A stretch of DNA of 64,000 nt from Luteolibacter sp. SL250. Its GTDB lineage: Bacteria; Verrucomicrobiota; Verrucomicrobiia; Verrucomicrobiales; Akkermansiaceae. A program made the position numbers and the translations under genes. This document shows, in pieces, positions 42,947-52,325 of this stretch (position 1 is the stretch's first letter; each line of letters begins with the position of its first letter). Under the pieces are notes generated by a model, which worked only from the letters and a program-made list of their open reading frames with translations, ran no database searches and was not told where the DNA came from. The DNA lies in assembly GCF_026625605.1 (NCBI RefSeq), contig NZ_CP113054.1:4650001-4714000 (forward strand), written 5' to 3'.

Positions 42947-44323
42947 GTGCGGCTTTTCCTTACCACCCTCATCCTTTGCCTGCTCGCCGCATGCGGAAAG
43001 CGTGAGCCTGCCCCTCAGGTGGAGGTCCTGCCACAGGGACCGGCCGCGTTCTGGGTCTGGCACCGCTCATCCTCCCTGACGGCCGCGGAGCTTTCGTCGC
43101 TGAAAGCCGCCGGCACGCGGGAGCTGTTCTGGCAGGCGGTGGAGACGGGGTGGAAGGACAACCGTTGGCAGTCCTCCCGCATCGCAGCCCCCACGGCGGT
43201 CCTCCCGGACATCACCATCATTCCGGTGTTCCGCATCAAGCCGGACGCGGCATTTCTGGGAGATCCCGAGGCGGCGACCGCCTTCGCCCGCATGGTCCGC
43301 CTGTGGGCGGGAGACACTCCACTCCCGGAGATCCAGCTCGATTTCGACTGCCCGGACCGCTTGCTGGCTGCTTATGGCGGCTTTCTCCAATCAGTGGCCG
43401 GCGGGCTTCCCGGAACCCGCATTTCCATCACCGCGCTGGCTTCCTGGCCGCGGAGTCCGCAGTTCGCCAAGCTGGCGAAGTCCGTCCACCGGATGGCGCC
43501 GATGTTCTATGACCTGCATCCGGACAGGCCGGAGGACGTCATGAAAGGAACCTTCCGCCTGATCGCGGACCGGGAAGATATCGCACTGGTCAAGCTATGG
43601 CGGAACTGTCGGGTGCCGTGGCAGGCGGGGTTGCCGAATTTCGAACGGGTCACGGTTTTCCGGCCGGATGGCAAACTGGTCGGTCACCTGCGCGGGTGGG
43701 ATCATGACGCGGTGTTTTTCAATCCGGCGCTGAAGGCGGAATCACTTGGAGGCGGGGTCACCCGCTTGGTCGTCACGGCGAACACCACCATTTCCGGAAA
43801 CCCCGTCGCCGCCGGTTCCATCCTCTGCCACCGCGCACCGGATCCGGATTCGGTGGCGGCGCTAAGAGAAGCCGCACGGACCAACGGCGCGGCCGGCATG
43901 CTCTACTTCACATTACCCGGCCCGGGCATCCAGGCCACCCATCCCGCACCTCACTTCGCGGAAGCCGCAGCGGCGCTTCCGGAGTTGTCGGTCCTTCCCG
44001 ACGGAAGCATCCGGCTGACGAACGCCGGTACGGATGGCATCCCGCCGAGACCCTGTGATCCGGAGAACCCGGCGTCCCCCGGTTGGCATGTCGTGATCGA
44101 GTCACCTTCCGTCGGTGCATTCCGCTCCGGATCGACGGGGGATTTCCCCAAGATTTCCGTCCCCGGGGACGTTCCACCTGAGATGTCCACACGCCTGCAC
44201 CTCCATTTCTCCAAGCTGCCACCCGGCGGCTCGCTCACCTCCGGTCCACTGGTGAAAGCCTCCGGCGAAGTAATCTGGAGCCTGAAACCCCACGTCTCCG
44301 GACGGCGTGTGAAATTTCCGTGA
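42947..44323 (+). CDS. DUF3142-like lipoprotein
   Basis: A 458-aa protein with a clean lipoprotein signal (RLFLTTLILCLLAAC). The mature part begins FWVWHRSSSLTAAELSSL and holds IQLDFDCPDRLLAAYGGFLQS, the TIM-barrel-like core of DUF3142 proteins, which are of unknown function. Start is GTG at 42947 (TAGG about 8 nt before); a GTG at 42932 is possible. The next gene begins 45 nt on in the same direction, so the two probably form a unit. Confidence 0.75.
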   Translation: MRLFLTTLILCLLAACGKREPAPQVEVLPQGPAAFWVWHRSSSLTAAELSSLKAAGTRELFWQAVETGWKDNRWQSSRIAAPTAVLPDITIIPVFRIKPDAAFLGDPEAATAFARMVRLWAGDTPLPEIQLDFDCPDRLLAAYGGFLQSVAGGLPGTRISITALASWPRSPQFAKLAKSVHRMAPMFYDLHPDRPEDVMKGTFRLIADREDIALVKLWRNCRVPWQAGLPNFERVTVFRPDGKLVGHLRGWDHDAVFFNPALKAESLGGGVTRLVVTANTTISGNPVAAGSILCHRAPDPDSVAALREAARTNGAAGMLYFTLPGPGIQATHPAPHFAEAAAALPELSVLPDGSIRLTNAGTDGIPPRPCDPENPASPGWHVVIESPSVGAFRSGSTGDFPKISVPGDVPPEMSTRLHLHFSKLPPGGSLTSGPLVKASGEVIWSLKPHVSGRRVKFP

Positions 44324-44368
44324 AGAACCACCAATCTGCTGGATTTGGTGAAACAAACCCGTAGCTCC

Positions 44369-47300
44369 ATGATCATGCGGCGCGTCGCTCCGGCCAGTCT
44401 TCTGGTCCTTCTCTCATGTGGTCCGTTTTTCTATCAGGCGCCCCCTGATATCGGACAGTATCCCCAACGTCTCGCCGTAAAACGGTGGAGCCAGTTGTTC
44501 GACGAAACCTCACCCGCCAACCCCGCGCTCCCCACCGCGCAGGAGCTGGACGCCACCTGCCGGGCACTGCCGGCAACTCTCGCGCCTTTGACGGCGAAGC
44601 AGCGATTGGAGAAGATCGACCGGCTGCTCTCCGAAAACCGTGGCGGCGACTATTCATCCGCCCGCGCCAATTTCCTGCATGAGCTGCGGGAGCTGGTGGA
44701 AATCCCGGAAGCGTTCGCAGCCGCTGCCCCCTATCTCCGGTGGCGCACCACCCCTGTCTCCATCCCGCCGATCCCTCCCACCCGCAAGCCGTGGGACATG
44801 GGGGATGATGAATTCGCCCAACTCCACCGCAACTACGCGGAGGCGATCCGCCTGCAGGATGAGGAACTCGACAAATTGGCGGGCGAAGGCACGCCGCTGA
44901 TGATGCCCTACTGGCTGACACGTCGGGGAGCCGTCCAGTTCCAGCGCGGCAAATACGAGGAAGGTGCGGAGCTTCTCGGCAGGGTGATCGCGGAACATCC
45001 CGATCATCCACGGGCGGAGGCCGCCACCCTCCTGCGCGCGCGTTGCCTGATCGAGCAGTCCCGTAACCTCAGGCGCTTCCCCGCCGACCCGGCGGAAGGC
45101 GGAGCTTTCCCGACCTCGCCACCACCAGAAGTGGAGGTGCTGCTTGGTGAGGCGGATGACATGCTGCAAGCCTACCTGGAGAATCATCCGAAGGGCCGTT
45201 TCGTTCCGGACGCCCATGGCTGGCTGGGTGCGACCGCCTACGACCGCGGCCAGTATGGCGCGGCGATGGGTCATCAGCTCGATCGCCTGAAACTCCAGCC
45301 CACCCGTGAGATCACACGCACCGTGCTGAGGGAGTGCGACCTGATTTTCAGCAAACAGATGGCGGATGCGTCTCCCGATCTGGAGGACCCGTGGCTGGAC
45401 CCGGACAAGGACTTCAACGCCGCTGCGGTCGCAAGCCATCCGGTGGTGACGCGCCTGTTCCTCCAGCATGCACTGGATCCCGCCGGGACGCTTTCGCTGG
45501 CCGACTTCCATAGGCTGACCGGCGACCACGCCGAAGGCGACCGGCGGCTGATCCGCGCCTTCGGTGACCGGATTTTCCGCCCGAAAAAGTTCGTCCGCGC
45601 CGCCTTGCGGGCGCTGGAGGAGGAGATCCTGAAAAAGTCGTCCGCGGACGATCCGGTGATCCTCCACCTGCTGGCGTGGTCCGCCACCGAGGCGGGAGAG
45701 CACGAACAGGCACTGGCGCTGGCCAAACGGCTGCAAAAAAAAACCGCCGCCACGGATGAGGCCGCCTATGCGAAGGCAATCATCCTCCAGCGGGCGGGTC
45801 ACCATGCACAGGCGACGGATGCTTTCCGCGCCCTCGCCACGGATCACCCGGGCAGCCCGCTGTTGGTGGACCAGCCGTTCCGCCTGGCGATGTCCCTGGC
45901 GCGCTCCGGCAAGGCGGGTGAAGCGATCCTCACCCTGCTCCCTGAACCGTACGATCAGGAAAGCCATGATGCCCCCGTGTTGCGTTCATCACTGGAGATC
46001 ACCCAGTGGCTGGACACCTTGCTTCAGTTCGCCCCGCTGGATGAATTGGAGGCCCCGTTGGCGGCCCTGCCCGCCGATGACCGGCGCGCCACGTTGCTGA
46101 GAAGCGCGGTCCGGATCCGGGCCATCGCCGCGCACGACTTCGCCCGTGCGGCGAAACACCTGACCGCGGCGCCGCCCGAACCATTCGTGGAATGGGACCC
46201 GACCGCCGACCGGAATCCCAAGCGGCTGGCGATGGATGAGGCCGCATGGAATGAAAGGGTGGCGCCGTTGGCCGATCTCTACCGACAGCTCGACCAAGCC
46301 GCTGAGGCCGACAAGCCCGCCATCCACCTGGCCATCGCCAACCACTGGATGCAGCACCGCGGGTCACTCACGCTGCCCCTGAACGGGGCGCTCTACTATG
46401 CCAACAGCGAGGAGGAGAAGCTCGATCTGCTGCGCCGCAGGAATGCCCTCCACTACGGCTACCAGGTCGTCGCCGTGAATGCCGAGCTCGACTCCCGCGA
46501 CGAGGCCACCCATGCGCTGGAGCACGCGTTGAAGGCAGCGGAGAGCAAGTCCGCCACCATCGCCGCGCCCGCGCTGGAACTGGCGAACCACTGCCTTTTC
46601 CGCCGCGCGGAATACTCCCTCTACCAGAGGTCGCGGGCGTTGGAGGCCGATGCCACCGCGCTTTCCCGCCAGCTCCACGAACGGCTCACGCAAAGCCATC
46701 CGCGGAGCGCGGAGGCGAAACGGTCGATCGCTTTCACATTCCGCCCTGCGGTGGGTCCATGGATGCCGGGCGACTACAACTCTTACAATGCGGCCCATTC
46801 CATCATGGAAGCGATCTCGGGAACCCCGATCAACCGCTGGGACGGCCAGAATGAGGAAGTCGTGATCGCCGGAGAAAAGATCGCCGCACTGCCGGAGCGT
46901 TTCCTGGAGGTGGATCCGCGGACGTCACTTCCTGCGCTCCGCAACGACCTCAAGTCAGCCCGTGATGAACTTTTCAGGCTGCGGCGGAACACCGGCGGCG
47001 ATGATCCGGCGACGATCATCGCCGTCGCGGACCGGCTCGACGACCTGCTGGCAGCCGCCTCACTGAACGGGATCACCACGGCGGATTTCCTCACCTATGC
47101 GAACAACCGCAAGCCGCTGCCCCCGGCATTCGACAGTCTGGTGGAATTCCGCAAGCGGCTGGAGGTGAAGGAAGACGAGACCCAACCAGCCAATGACACA
47201 ATCCATGGTTGGCAGGAATTTCTCGACCGTTACCCGGACAGCCCGAAGGCGGAGGCGGCATCCTTCCGGCTCACCCGCCTGATCGCGAGGAACTACCGGG

Positions 47301-47737
47301 GCCGCACGCAGGTGAGGGCGTTCCATTTCCCCGACGCACCGATCCCCGGAGGCTACAAGCGCATCGACATCCACCGCCCCGATCCCACCGGAGACCCGGG
47401 GGAGGTTCTCGCCGCGATCTCCAACCATGAGATGCGGTTCCCGGAGGCACGCTACCAAGCGGATCTCGACCTCCTGCGCGCGGGGGCGTTCATCGATCTG
47501 GATCGGTTCGACGAGGCACTCCTGCTGCTGAACGGCATTCTGGCGGATCCCGGGCAGGGCGACCTGCATACGCTGGCCGCGCTGAACTTCTGCGACATCG
47601 CCCAGCGCCTGCTGGAACCCTCCACCCGGGAAAAATCGCTGGCGGCATTCCGTGTGGATGGCCGGGCGTTGGCGGTGCTGCGGCTGCTCGTGAAGGGCGA
47701 CACCTTCCTCAGCCGGCTTCAACCGATGGACCTCTGA
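44369..47737 (+). CDS. Large helical-repeat (TPR-like) lipoprotein
   Basis: About 1122 aa with a lipoprotein leader (RRVAPASLLVLLSC) and a body of helix pairs resembling TPR/Sel1 repeats (for example QFQRGKYEEGAELLGRVIAEHPDHPRAEA and KAIILQRAGHHAQATDAFRALATDHPGSP). It is likely a periplasmic scaffold; no enzymatic motif is visible. The start is uncertain: ATG at 44369 or 44375, or GTG at 44348. A run of nine A at 45735-45743 is notable in this GC-rich gene. It follows the DUF3142 gene, and is convergent with the next one by 7 nt. Confidence 0.75.
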   Translation: MIMRRVAPASLLVLLSCGPFFYQAPPDIGQYPQRLAVKRWSQLFDETSPANPALPTAQELDATCRALPATLAPLTAKQRLEKIDRLLSENRGGDYSSARANFLHELRELVEIPEAFAAAAPYLRWRTTPVSIPPIPPTRKPWDMGDDEFAQLHRNYAEAIRLQDEELDKLAGEGTPLMMPYWLTRRGAVQFQRGKYEEGAELLGRVIAEHPDHPRAEAATLLRARCLIEQSRNLRRFPADPAEGGAFPTSPPPEVEVLLGEADDMLQAYLENHPKGRFVPDAHGWLGATAYDRGQYGAAMGHQLDRLKLQPTREITRTVLRECDLIFSKQMADASPDLEDPWLDPDKDFNAAAVASHPVVTRLFLQHALDPAGTLSLADFHRLTGDHAEGDRRLIRAFGDRIFRPKKFVRAALRALEEEILKKSSADDPVILHLLAWSATEAGEHEQALALAKRLQKKTAATDEAAYAKAIILQRAGHHAQATDAFRALATDHPGSPLLVDQPFRLAMSLARSGKAGEAILTLLPEPYDQESHDAPVLRSSLEITQWLDTLLQFAPLDELEAPLAALPADDRRATLLRSAVRIRAIAAHDFARAAKHLTAAPPEPFVEWDPTADRNPKRLAMDEAAWNERVAPLADLYRQLDQAAEADKPAIHLAIANHWMQHRGSLTLPLNGALYYANSEEEKLDLLRRRNALHYGYQVVAVNAELDSRDEATHALEHALKAAESKSATIAAPALELANHCLFRRAEYSLYQRSRALEADATALSRQLHERLTQSHPRSAEAKRSIAFTFRPAVGPWMPGDYNSYNAAHSIMEAISGTPINRWDGQNEEVVIAGEKIAALPERFLEVDPRTSLPALRNDLKSARDELFRLRRNTGGDDPATIIAVADRLDDLLAAASLNGITTADFLTYANNRKPLPPAFDSLVEFRKRLEVKEDETQPANDTIHGWQEFLDRYPDSPKAEAASFRLTRLIARNYRGRTQVRAFHFPDAPIPGGYKRIDIHRPDPTGDPGEVLAAISNHEMRFPEARYQADLDLLRAGAFIDLDRFDEALLLLNGILADPGQGDLHTLAALNFCDIAQRLLEPSTREKSLAAFRVDGRALAVLRLLVKGDTFLSRLQPMDL

Positions 47738-47744
47738 AAAAAGA

Positions 47745-48629
47745 CTATCTGACCAATGCGATGAGCGGTGGCCGGGAACCCTGGACCGCCAGAACGTTCC
47801 CACCTCCATCCACCACGCGCACCACCCATCCCGCGTAGCGGATGCCCTTCCGCTCACGCACGCCGAGGGCGGCATACTTGGTGTCATTCTCCACGAACAG
47901 GCATCCCATCTCCACGGTCACCTGTCCCTGGCCGGGGACCATCACGGCCTCGCGGCTCACCTCCACCACCTTGTTGCCGGAGTTCTTTTCGATCTCCTCA
48001 CCGATCCAGTGGGTCTCGACGATCGCCTGCCCGGGCGTGGACGCGCGGATCGAAACGCCAACCACACGGTCCCTGAAGATGTCCTTGTCATAGGATCCCC
48101 ACCACGTTTCCCACTTCTTGTCCCGGCCGGAGCCTGCGGAAGCGGTCTTTGCCATGATGGCGACGCGTGTGGGCGGGGCACCGGAAACACGGACAGGAGG
48201 TGGCTCACCGGAAGGTCCGGCGGGAGCGGCGGTCTCCGCCTTGGCGGCAGCAAGGACAAACGCTGCGGTCTGGATGACCAGTGAACCGTCCGCAGCGACC
48301 GCCTGCCGCTGCCCATCCGAAGAACGGAGGGTTCCGTCCGCCCCACGTGCCCACTGCAGACCATCCTGGTTCGCGGCGAAAAGCGAGGAAATCTGGGACT
48401 GGTTCAACTCTCCCTCGACACCAGACGAGATGTCCTTCGCGAAGCGGATCCGAGCGCACTTTCCATCCTGGAGGTCCACTTTGACGAGGATGCCGCCCTT
48501 GCTGAAGACCAACGCATCGCCCCCATCTTCGATGGGAGAACCGTACCGGGTGGTGAGCAAATCCTTCGTCTCACCGATCTTGGCGGAGACGGTGACGCAG
48601 GACAACAGCAGCAAAGGGAGGAATCTCAT
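47745..48629 (-). CDS. Exported hypothetical protein
   Basis: A 294-aa protein with signal peptide (MRFLPLLLLSCVTVSAKIG). The N-terminal part (IGETKDLLTTRYGSPIEDGGDALVFSKGG) is a small beta-rich module seen in several verrucomicrobial secreted proteins; the C-terminal half (VVGVSIRASTPGQAIVETHWIGEE) looks like a beta-sandwich. Alanine/proline linkers separate them. There is no catalytic signature. Function is not recognised. Confidence 0.7.
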   Translation of the reverse strand: MRFLPLLLLSCVTVSAKIGETKDLLTTRYGSPIEDGGDALVFSKGGILVKVDLQDGKCARIRFAKDISSGVEGELNQSQISSLFAANQDGLQWARGADGTLRSSDGQRQAVAADGSLVIQTAAFVLAAAKAETAAPAGPSGEPPPVRVSGAPPTRVAIMAKTASAGSGRDKKWETWWGSYDKDIFRDRVVGVSIRASTPGQAIVETHWIGEEIEKNSGNKVVEVSREAVMVPGQGQVTVEMGCLFVENDTKYAALGVRERKGIRYAGWVVRVVDGGGNVLAVQGSRPPLIALVR

Positions 48630-48681
48630 GATGGACGCGGCGGCGGTCTATCATGGATCTCCTCCATGGGGAACCAGAAGC

Positions 48682-49941
48682 TCAGCCTTTCAACTGACCT
48701 TCGCCACGGACCCGGTACTGGTAGCTGGTCAGCTCCCTGAGGCCCATCGGTCCGCGGGCGTGCAGCTTGTCGGTGGAAATCCCGATCTCCGCACCGAAGC
48801 CGAACTCGCCACCATCGGCGAAGCGGCTGGAGACATTGTGGAACACACAAGCGGAGTGCACATCCCGCAGGAATTGCTCCGCCGTCGCGCTGTCACGGGT
48901 GGCGATGACGTCCGTATGGTGGGAGCCGTTCGTGTTGATGCGATCAATGGCTTCCTCGATGGAGTCCACCACCTTCACCGCGATGATCAGATCGAGGAAT
49001 TCCGTGGTCCAGTCTTCCTCCGTGGCGGGCACCACGTCCGGCAGGATGGCCAGCGTGCGCTCGCAACCACGGAGCTGGACGCCTTTTTCCCGCAGGGCGG
49101 CAGCCGCCTTTGGCAGGAAAGTTTCCGCCACATCCCGGTGGACGAGCAGATCCTCGAGCGCGTTGCACACGCCGGGCTTCTGGGTCTTCGAGTTGACCGT
49201 CAGCGTCACCGCCACGTCCTCGTCAAGGTCCTTGTCGGCGTAGAGGTGGCAGATGCCATCGTAGTGCTTGATGACCGGCATGCGGGCCTGGGAAACCACG
49301 GTCTCAATGAGGCCCTTGCCGCCACGGGGAATGATGAGGTCCAGCCACTTATCCATCTGAGCGAGGATGGTGACGCTCTCCCGGTCCGTGAAAGGGATGA
49401 GCTGGATGGCATGGTCCGGCAGACCCGCCGACGCACCGCCTGCCTGCAGGGCATCCGCGATGGCGCGGTTCGAGTGGATGGCCTCGCTGCCTCCCCGCAG
49501 GATCGTCGCATTGCCGGTCTTGAAGCAAAGGACGGCGGCATCCGCCGTCACGTTGGGGCGGCTTTCGTAGATGATGCCGATGGTGCCGATGGGCACGCGC
49601 ACCTGCTGGATGCGGATGCCGTTCGGACGGCTCCAGTCATCCATCACCTGGCCCACAGGGTCTGGCAGCGTGGCCACCTGGTCGATGCCCGCGGCAATGG
49701 CTTCGACGCGTTTTTCATCCAGCCGCAGCCGATCCAGCATGGCTCCGGAAAGGCCCTTCGCCTCGCCCGCCGCGATGTCCAGCGCGTTCGCCTCCAGCAG
49801 GGCCGGCACCCGTGCGCGCAGTTCCGCCGCCATCGCACGCAGGATGGCATTCTTCTGGTCGCTGCTGAGCTGGGAGAGCCTATAGGAGGCCTGCCGCGCG
49901 TTGCGGCCCATTTCGTGGATGGTTTCCTGGAGGGTGGACAT
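48682..49941 (-). CDS. proA: Gamma-glutamyl phosphate reductase
   Basis: A 419-aa aldehyde-dehydrogenase-fold enzyme, the usual ProA length. The signature VTVNSKTQKPGVCNALEDLL supplies the catalytic Cys, with NVTADAAVLCFKTGNATILRGG binding NADPH and GRFSMG-free active-site loop GSHHTDVIATRDSATAEQF further on. It reduces glutamyl-5-phosphate in proline synthesis. ATG at 49941 gives the family N-terminus; 21 extra in-frame codons upstream lie in the end of proB. It follows proB by 7 nt. Confidence 0.95.
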   Translation of the reverse strand: MSTLQETIHEMGRNARQASYRLSQLSSDQKNAILRAMAAELRARVPALLEANALDIAAGEAKGLSGAMLDRLRLDEKRVEAIAAGIDQVATLPDPVGQVMDDWSRPNGIRIQQVRVPIGTIGIIYESRPNVTADAAVLCFKTGNATILRGGSEAIHSNRAIADALQAGGASAGLPDHAIQLIPFTDRESVTILAQMDKWLDLIIPRGGKGLIETVVSQARMPVIKHYDGICHLYADKDLDEDVAVTLTVNSKTQKPGVCNALEDLLVHRDVAETFLPKAAAALREKGVQLRGCERTLAILPDVVPATEEDWTTEFLDLIIAVKVVDSIEEAIDRINTNGSHHTDVIATRDSATAEQFLRDVHSACVFHNVSSRFADGGEFGFGAEIGISTDKLHARGPMGLRELTSYQYRVRGEGQLKG

Positions 49942-49948
49942 GGGAAAG

Positions 49949-50722
49949 TCAGGCGGACTGGGCCGAGGCGGGGAACTTCGTCGAGATACCGGTGCCGTCA
50001 ACAATGGCGGCCAGACGCTCAGGATGGCGGCCGTGGGCGATGTGGGTCTCGATCCCGGCCTCGACGGCGAATTTCACGGCGGCAAGTTTCGACGCCATGC
50101 CACCCATCGAGAAGCGGCCCTTGTCATCGCGCACGTGCCTGAACACCTCATCAATGTTCGACACCTCGGCGATGCGCTGGTTGGTCTCCGGATCGAGCAG
50201 GCCGTCCACGCTGGTGAGCAGGATCACCCGCTTCGCGCCGGCGAGCTTCGCCACCCGGACGGAAAGCATGTCATTGTCGCCGAACTTCAGTTCCTCCACC
50301 GCGACGGAGTCATTCTCGTTGATGATCGGCAGGATCATGGGTTCCACCAGCAGGCGGCGCAGGGTGTCCTTCACATAGCCCGCACGCTCCGGGGTCGCCA
50401 GATCCGCCGCGGTCAGCAGGACTTGGGCGATGGTCACATCGAAATTTGAAAACAGGCTGCTGTAGGTCTGCATCAGCCGCGCCTGCCCGACGGCGGCGCA
50501 CGCCTGGCGGGTGGCCGTATCCTTCGGATACTCGCTGAGACCGAGGGCGGAGACGCCGGATCCCACCGCGCCGGAGGAGACGAACAGGCAGCGGTGCCCG
50601 GCATGGATGAGGCCGGAAATGGCCGCCACCAGGTGCACCAGCGCGGCCCGGTCGAGGGTGCCATCATTGCTTTTCGTCAGCACGCCGGTTCCGGCTTTGA
50701 TCACGGTGAGGTGGGGAATCAT
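49949..50722 (-). CDS. proB: Glutamate 5-kinase lacking a PUA domain
   Basis: A 257-aa amino-acid kinase. The motifs VIKAGTGVLT, FVSSGAVGSG, PIINENDSVAVEELKFGDND and GRFSMGGMASKLAA are diagnostic for ProB. The enzyme makes glutamyl-5-phosphate and is normally feedback-inhibited by proline. The C-terminal PUA domain found in E. coli ProB (367 aa) is absent, as in other short-type kinases. It is first in proBA, with proA 7 nt downstream. Confidence 0.95.
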   Translation of the reverse strand: MIPHLTVIKAGTGVLTKSNDGTLDRAALVHLVAAISGLIHAGHRCLFVSSGAVGSGVSALGLSEYPKDTATRQACAAVGQARLMQTYSSLFSNFDVTIAQVLLTAADLATPERAGYVKDTLRRLLVEPMILPIINENDSVAVEELKFGDNDMLSVRVAKLAGAKRVILLTSVDGLLDPETNQRIAEVSNIDEVFRHVRDDKGRFSMGGMASKLAAVKFAVEAGIETHIAHGRHPERLAAIVDGTGISTKFPASAQSA

Positions 50723-50851
50723 GGATGGCGGGCGGATTGGTGCGGGGCGCGGAGATAACCGGGAAAAGCGGTCCAAGCCAATGCAAATCACGATCCACTC
50801 CCACCTCCGCGCAACTTCGCACCAACCGCCGACGTATCTGTCGCCATCCTG

Positions 50852-51688
50852 ATGAAATCCATCCTGCTCCTGCTCGCCTCCGCCGCCTTCACTCTCGCCG
50901 CCGAACCCGCCGCCCTTCCCCTCTGGCCGAACGGTGCCCCCGGCTCCGAGGCCCGGAAAGACGAAGCGGAGAAAGACGATGGCAAAGGCAACATCACCAA
51001 CATCCACAACCCATCGATCACCCCCTACCTTCCGGAGGCATCGAAATCCACCGGCGCGGCGGTCATCATTTGCCCCGGCGGCGGGCACCAGAAGCTCTGC
51101 ACCGGCCATGAAGGCTACGCGCTGGCGGAGTGGTTCCAGCAGCGGGGGATCGCCGCATTCGTCCTGAAGTATCGCCTCTCCCGCGAGGAGGGGTCCACCT
51201 ACACACTGGAAGGTGACGCGATGAACGACACCCGCCGCGCCATCCGCACCATCCGCTCCCGCGCCGCGGAGTGGAACATCAAGCCGGACCGCATCGGCAT
51301 CCTCGGCTTTTCCGCAGGCGGGGAGGTCGCCGCCTACTCCGCCATGAAATCCGACGCGGGCGATGCATCATCGGCTGATCCCGTGGAGAAAGCATCCAGC
51401 CGCCCGGATTTCCAAGCCCTCATCTACCCGGGCAAGTCCGGCACCATGACCGCGGAAAAGGGGATGCCGCCCGTCTTCATCGCCTGTGGCTACGGCGACC
51501 GCCCGGACATCGCCGAGGGCATGGCGTCGCTCTACCTGAAATACAAGGCCGCCGGGGTGAAGGCGGAGCTGCACATCTACTCGGAAGCGGGCCACGGCTT
51601 CGGCTACCGGCCCGGAAAGACCGGAGCCGCCGCCAAGTGGCCGGAGCGCTTCACCGAGTGGCTGATGGACAGCGGGTTCCTGAAGTGA
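50852..51688 (+). CDS. Secreted alpha/beta-hydrolase (esterase/acetylxylan-esterase-like)
   Basis: A 278-aa exported hydrolase with signal peptide (MKSILLLLASAAFTLAAEP). The oxyanion region VIICPGGGHQKLC, the nucleophile elbow GFSAGGEVA and HIYSEAGHGFG (catalytic His) form the triad frame of BD-FAE/acetylxylan-esterase-like enzymes that deacetylate plant sugars. It is divergent from proB, and convergent with the Uma2 gene with 12 nt between stops. Confidence 0.88.
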   Translation: MKSILLLLASAAFTLAAEPAALPLWPNGAPGSEARKDEAEKDDGKGNITNIHNPSITPYLPEASKSTGAAVIICPGGGHQKLCTGHEGYALAEWFQQRGIAAFVLKYRLSREEGSTYTLEGDAMNDTRRAIRTIRSRAAEWNIKPDRIGILGFSAGGEVAAYSAMKSDAGDASSADPVEKASSRPDFQALIYPGKSGTMTAEKGMPPVFIACGYGDRPDIAEGMASLYLKYKAAGVKAELHIYSEAGHGFGYRPGKTGAAAKWPERFTEWLMDSGFLK

Positions 51689-51700
51689 GGGAGCTTGGGC

Positions 51701-52276
51701 TTACTGCGCCTCTCCGAATTTCACGCGCTCGTAAAGCTCATCCAAGGCCAGTTGCGCTCCGACTTCGGGCAGAGGAATCACGCCCTCGACGTATTGCTCA
51801 ACCGCAAATCCGCCCTCTTTTTTCCGCCGGTACACGACCACACCACGGCTGTCCGATTCGACAAGGAGAAGCACCTTCAGCGAGGGAAGTGAAAGATAGG
51901 CATCCCGCTTCTCGCCCAGATCCGTCCGGCGCGTCGATTCGCTCAACACCTCCACCACAACCACCGGCTGATCCTGGAAATGATCCTCGTCCGGGTTCGG
52001 GTGGCACACCACCATCGCGTCCGGATAGTAGAACCGGACGTGGTCAGGAAAAACGATCCGCACCTTCGTGTCGCTGTTGAACGGCTGGCAGGATTTGCCA
52101 CGCAGCATTGCGAGCAAAAATCCCGAACAGTTCAACGCTATCGTGTTATGCCGGTTCTTGGCACCTGCCATGGCATGGACAACGCCACCGACGTACTCGT
52201 GCTTCACCCCACTGGTCTCCTCTCCGGAGAGGTAGTCCTCCACGGAAATCATCCCGGGTATGGCAAGAGCGGTCAT
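51701..52276 (-). CDS. Uma2-family (DUF820) PD-(D/E)xK nuclease-fold protein
   Basis: A 191-aa protein with the Uma2 pattern: ISVEDYL....VKHEYVGGVVHAMAG, YYPDAMVVCHP (the D), VVVVEVLSESTRRTDLGEKRDAY (ExK-like core) and LLVESDSRGVVVYRR. Such proteins are numerous in cyanobacteria and other phyla, with unknown role. ATG at 52276 matches the family start; the 21 codons before it are unrelated. Confidence 0.85.
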   Translation of the reverse strand: MTALAIPGMISVEDYLSGEETSGVKHEYVGGVVHAMAGAKNRHNTIALNCSGFLLAMLRGKSCQPFNSDTKVRIVFPDHVRFYYPDAMVVCHPNPDEDHFQDQPVVVVEVLSESTRRTDLGEKRDAYLSLPSLKVLLLVESDSRGVVVYRRKKEGGFAVEQYVEGVIPLPEVGAQLALDELYERVKFGEAQ

Positions 52277-52325
52277 GGCTCCAGCATACCCCGGTGAACT
52301 CCCCAAGCAATCCGCAAAACGGAGG

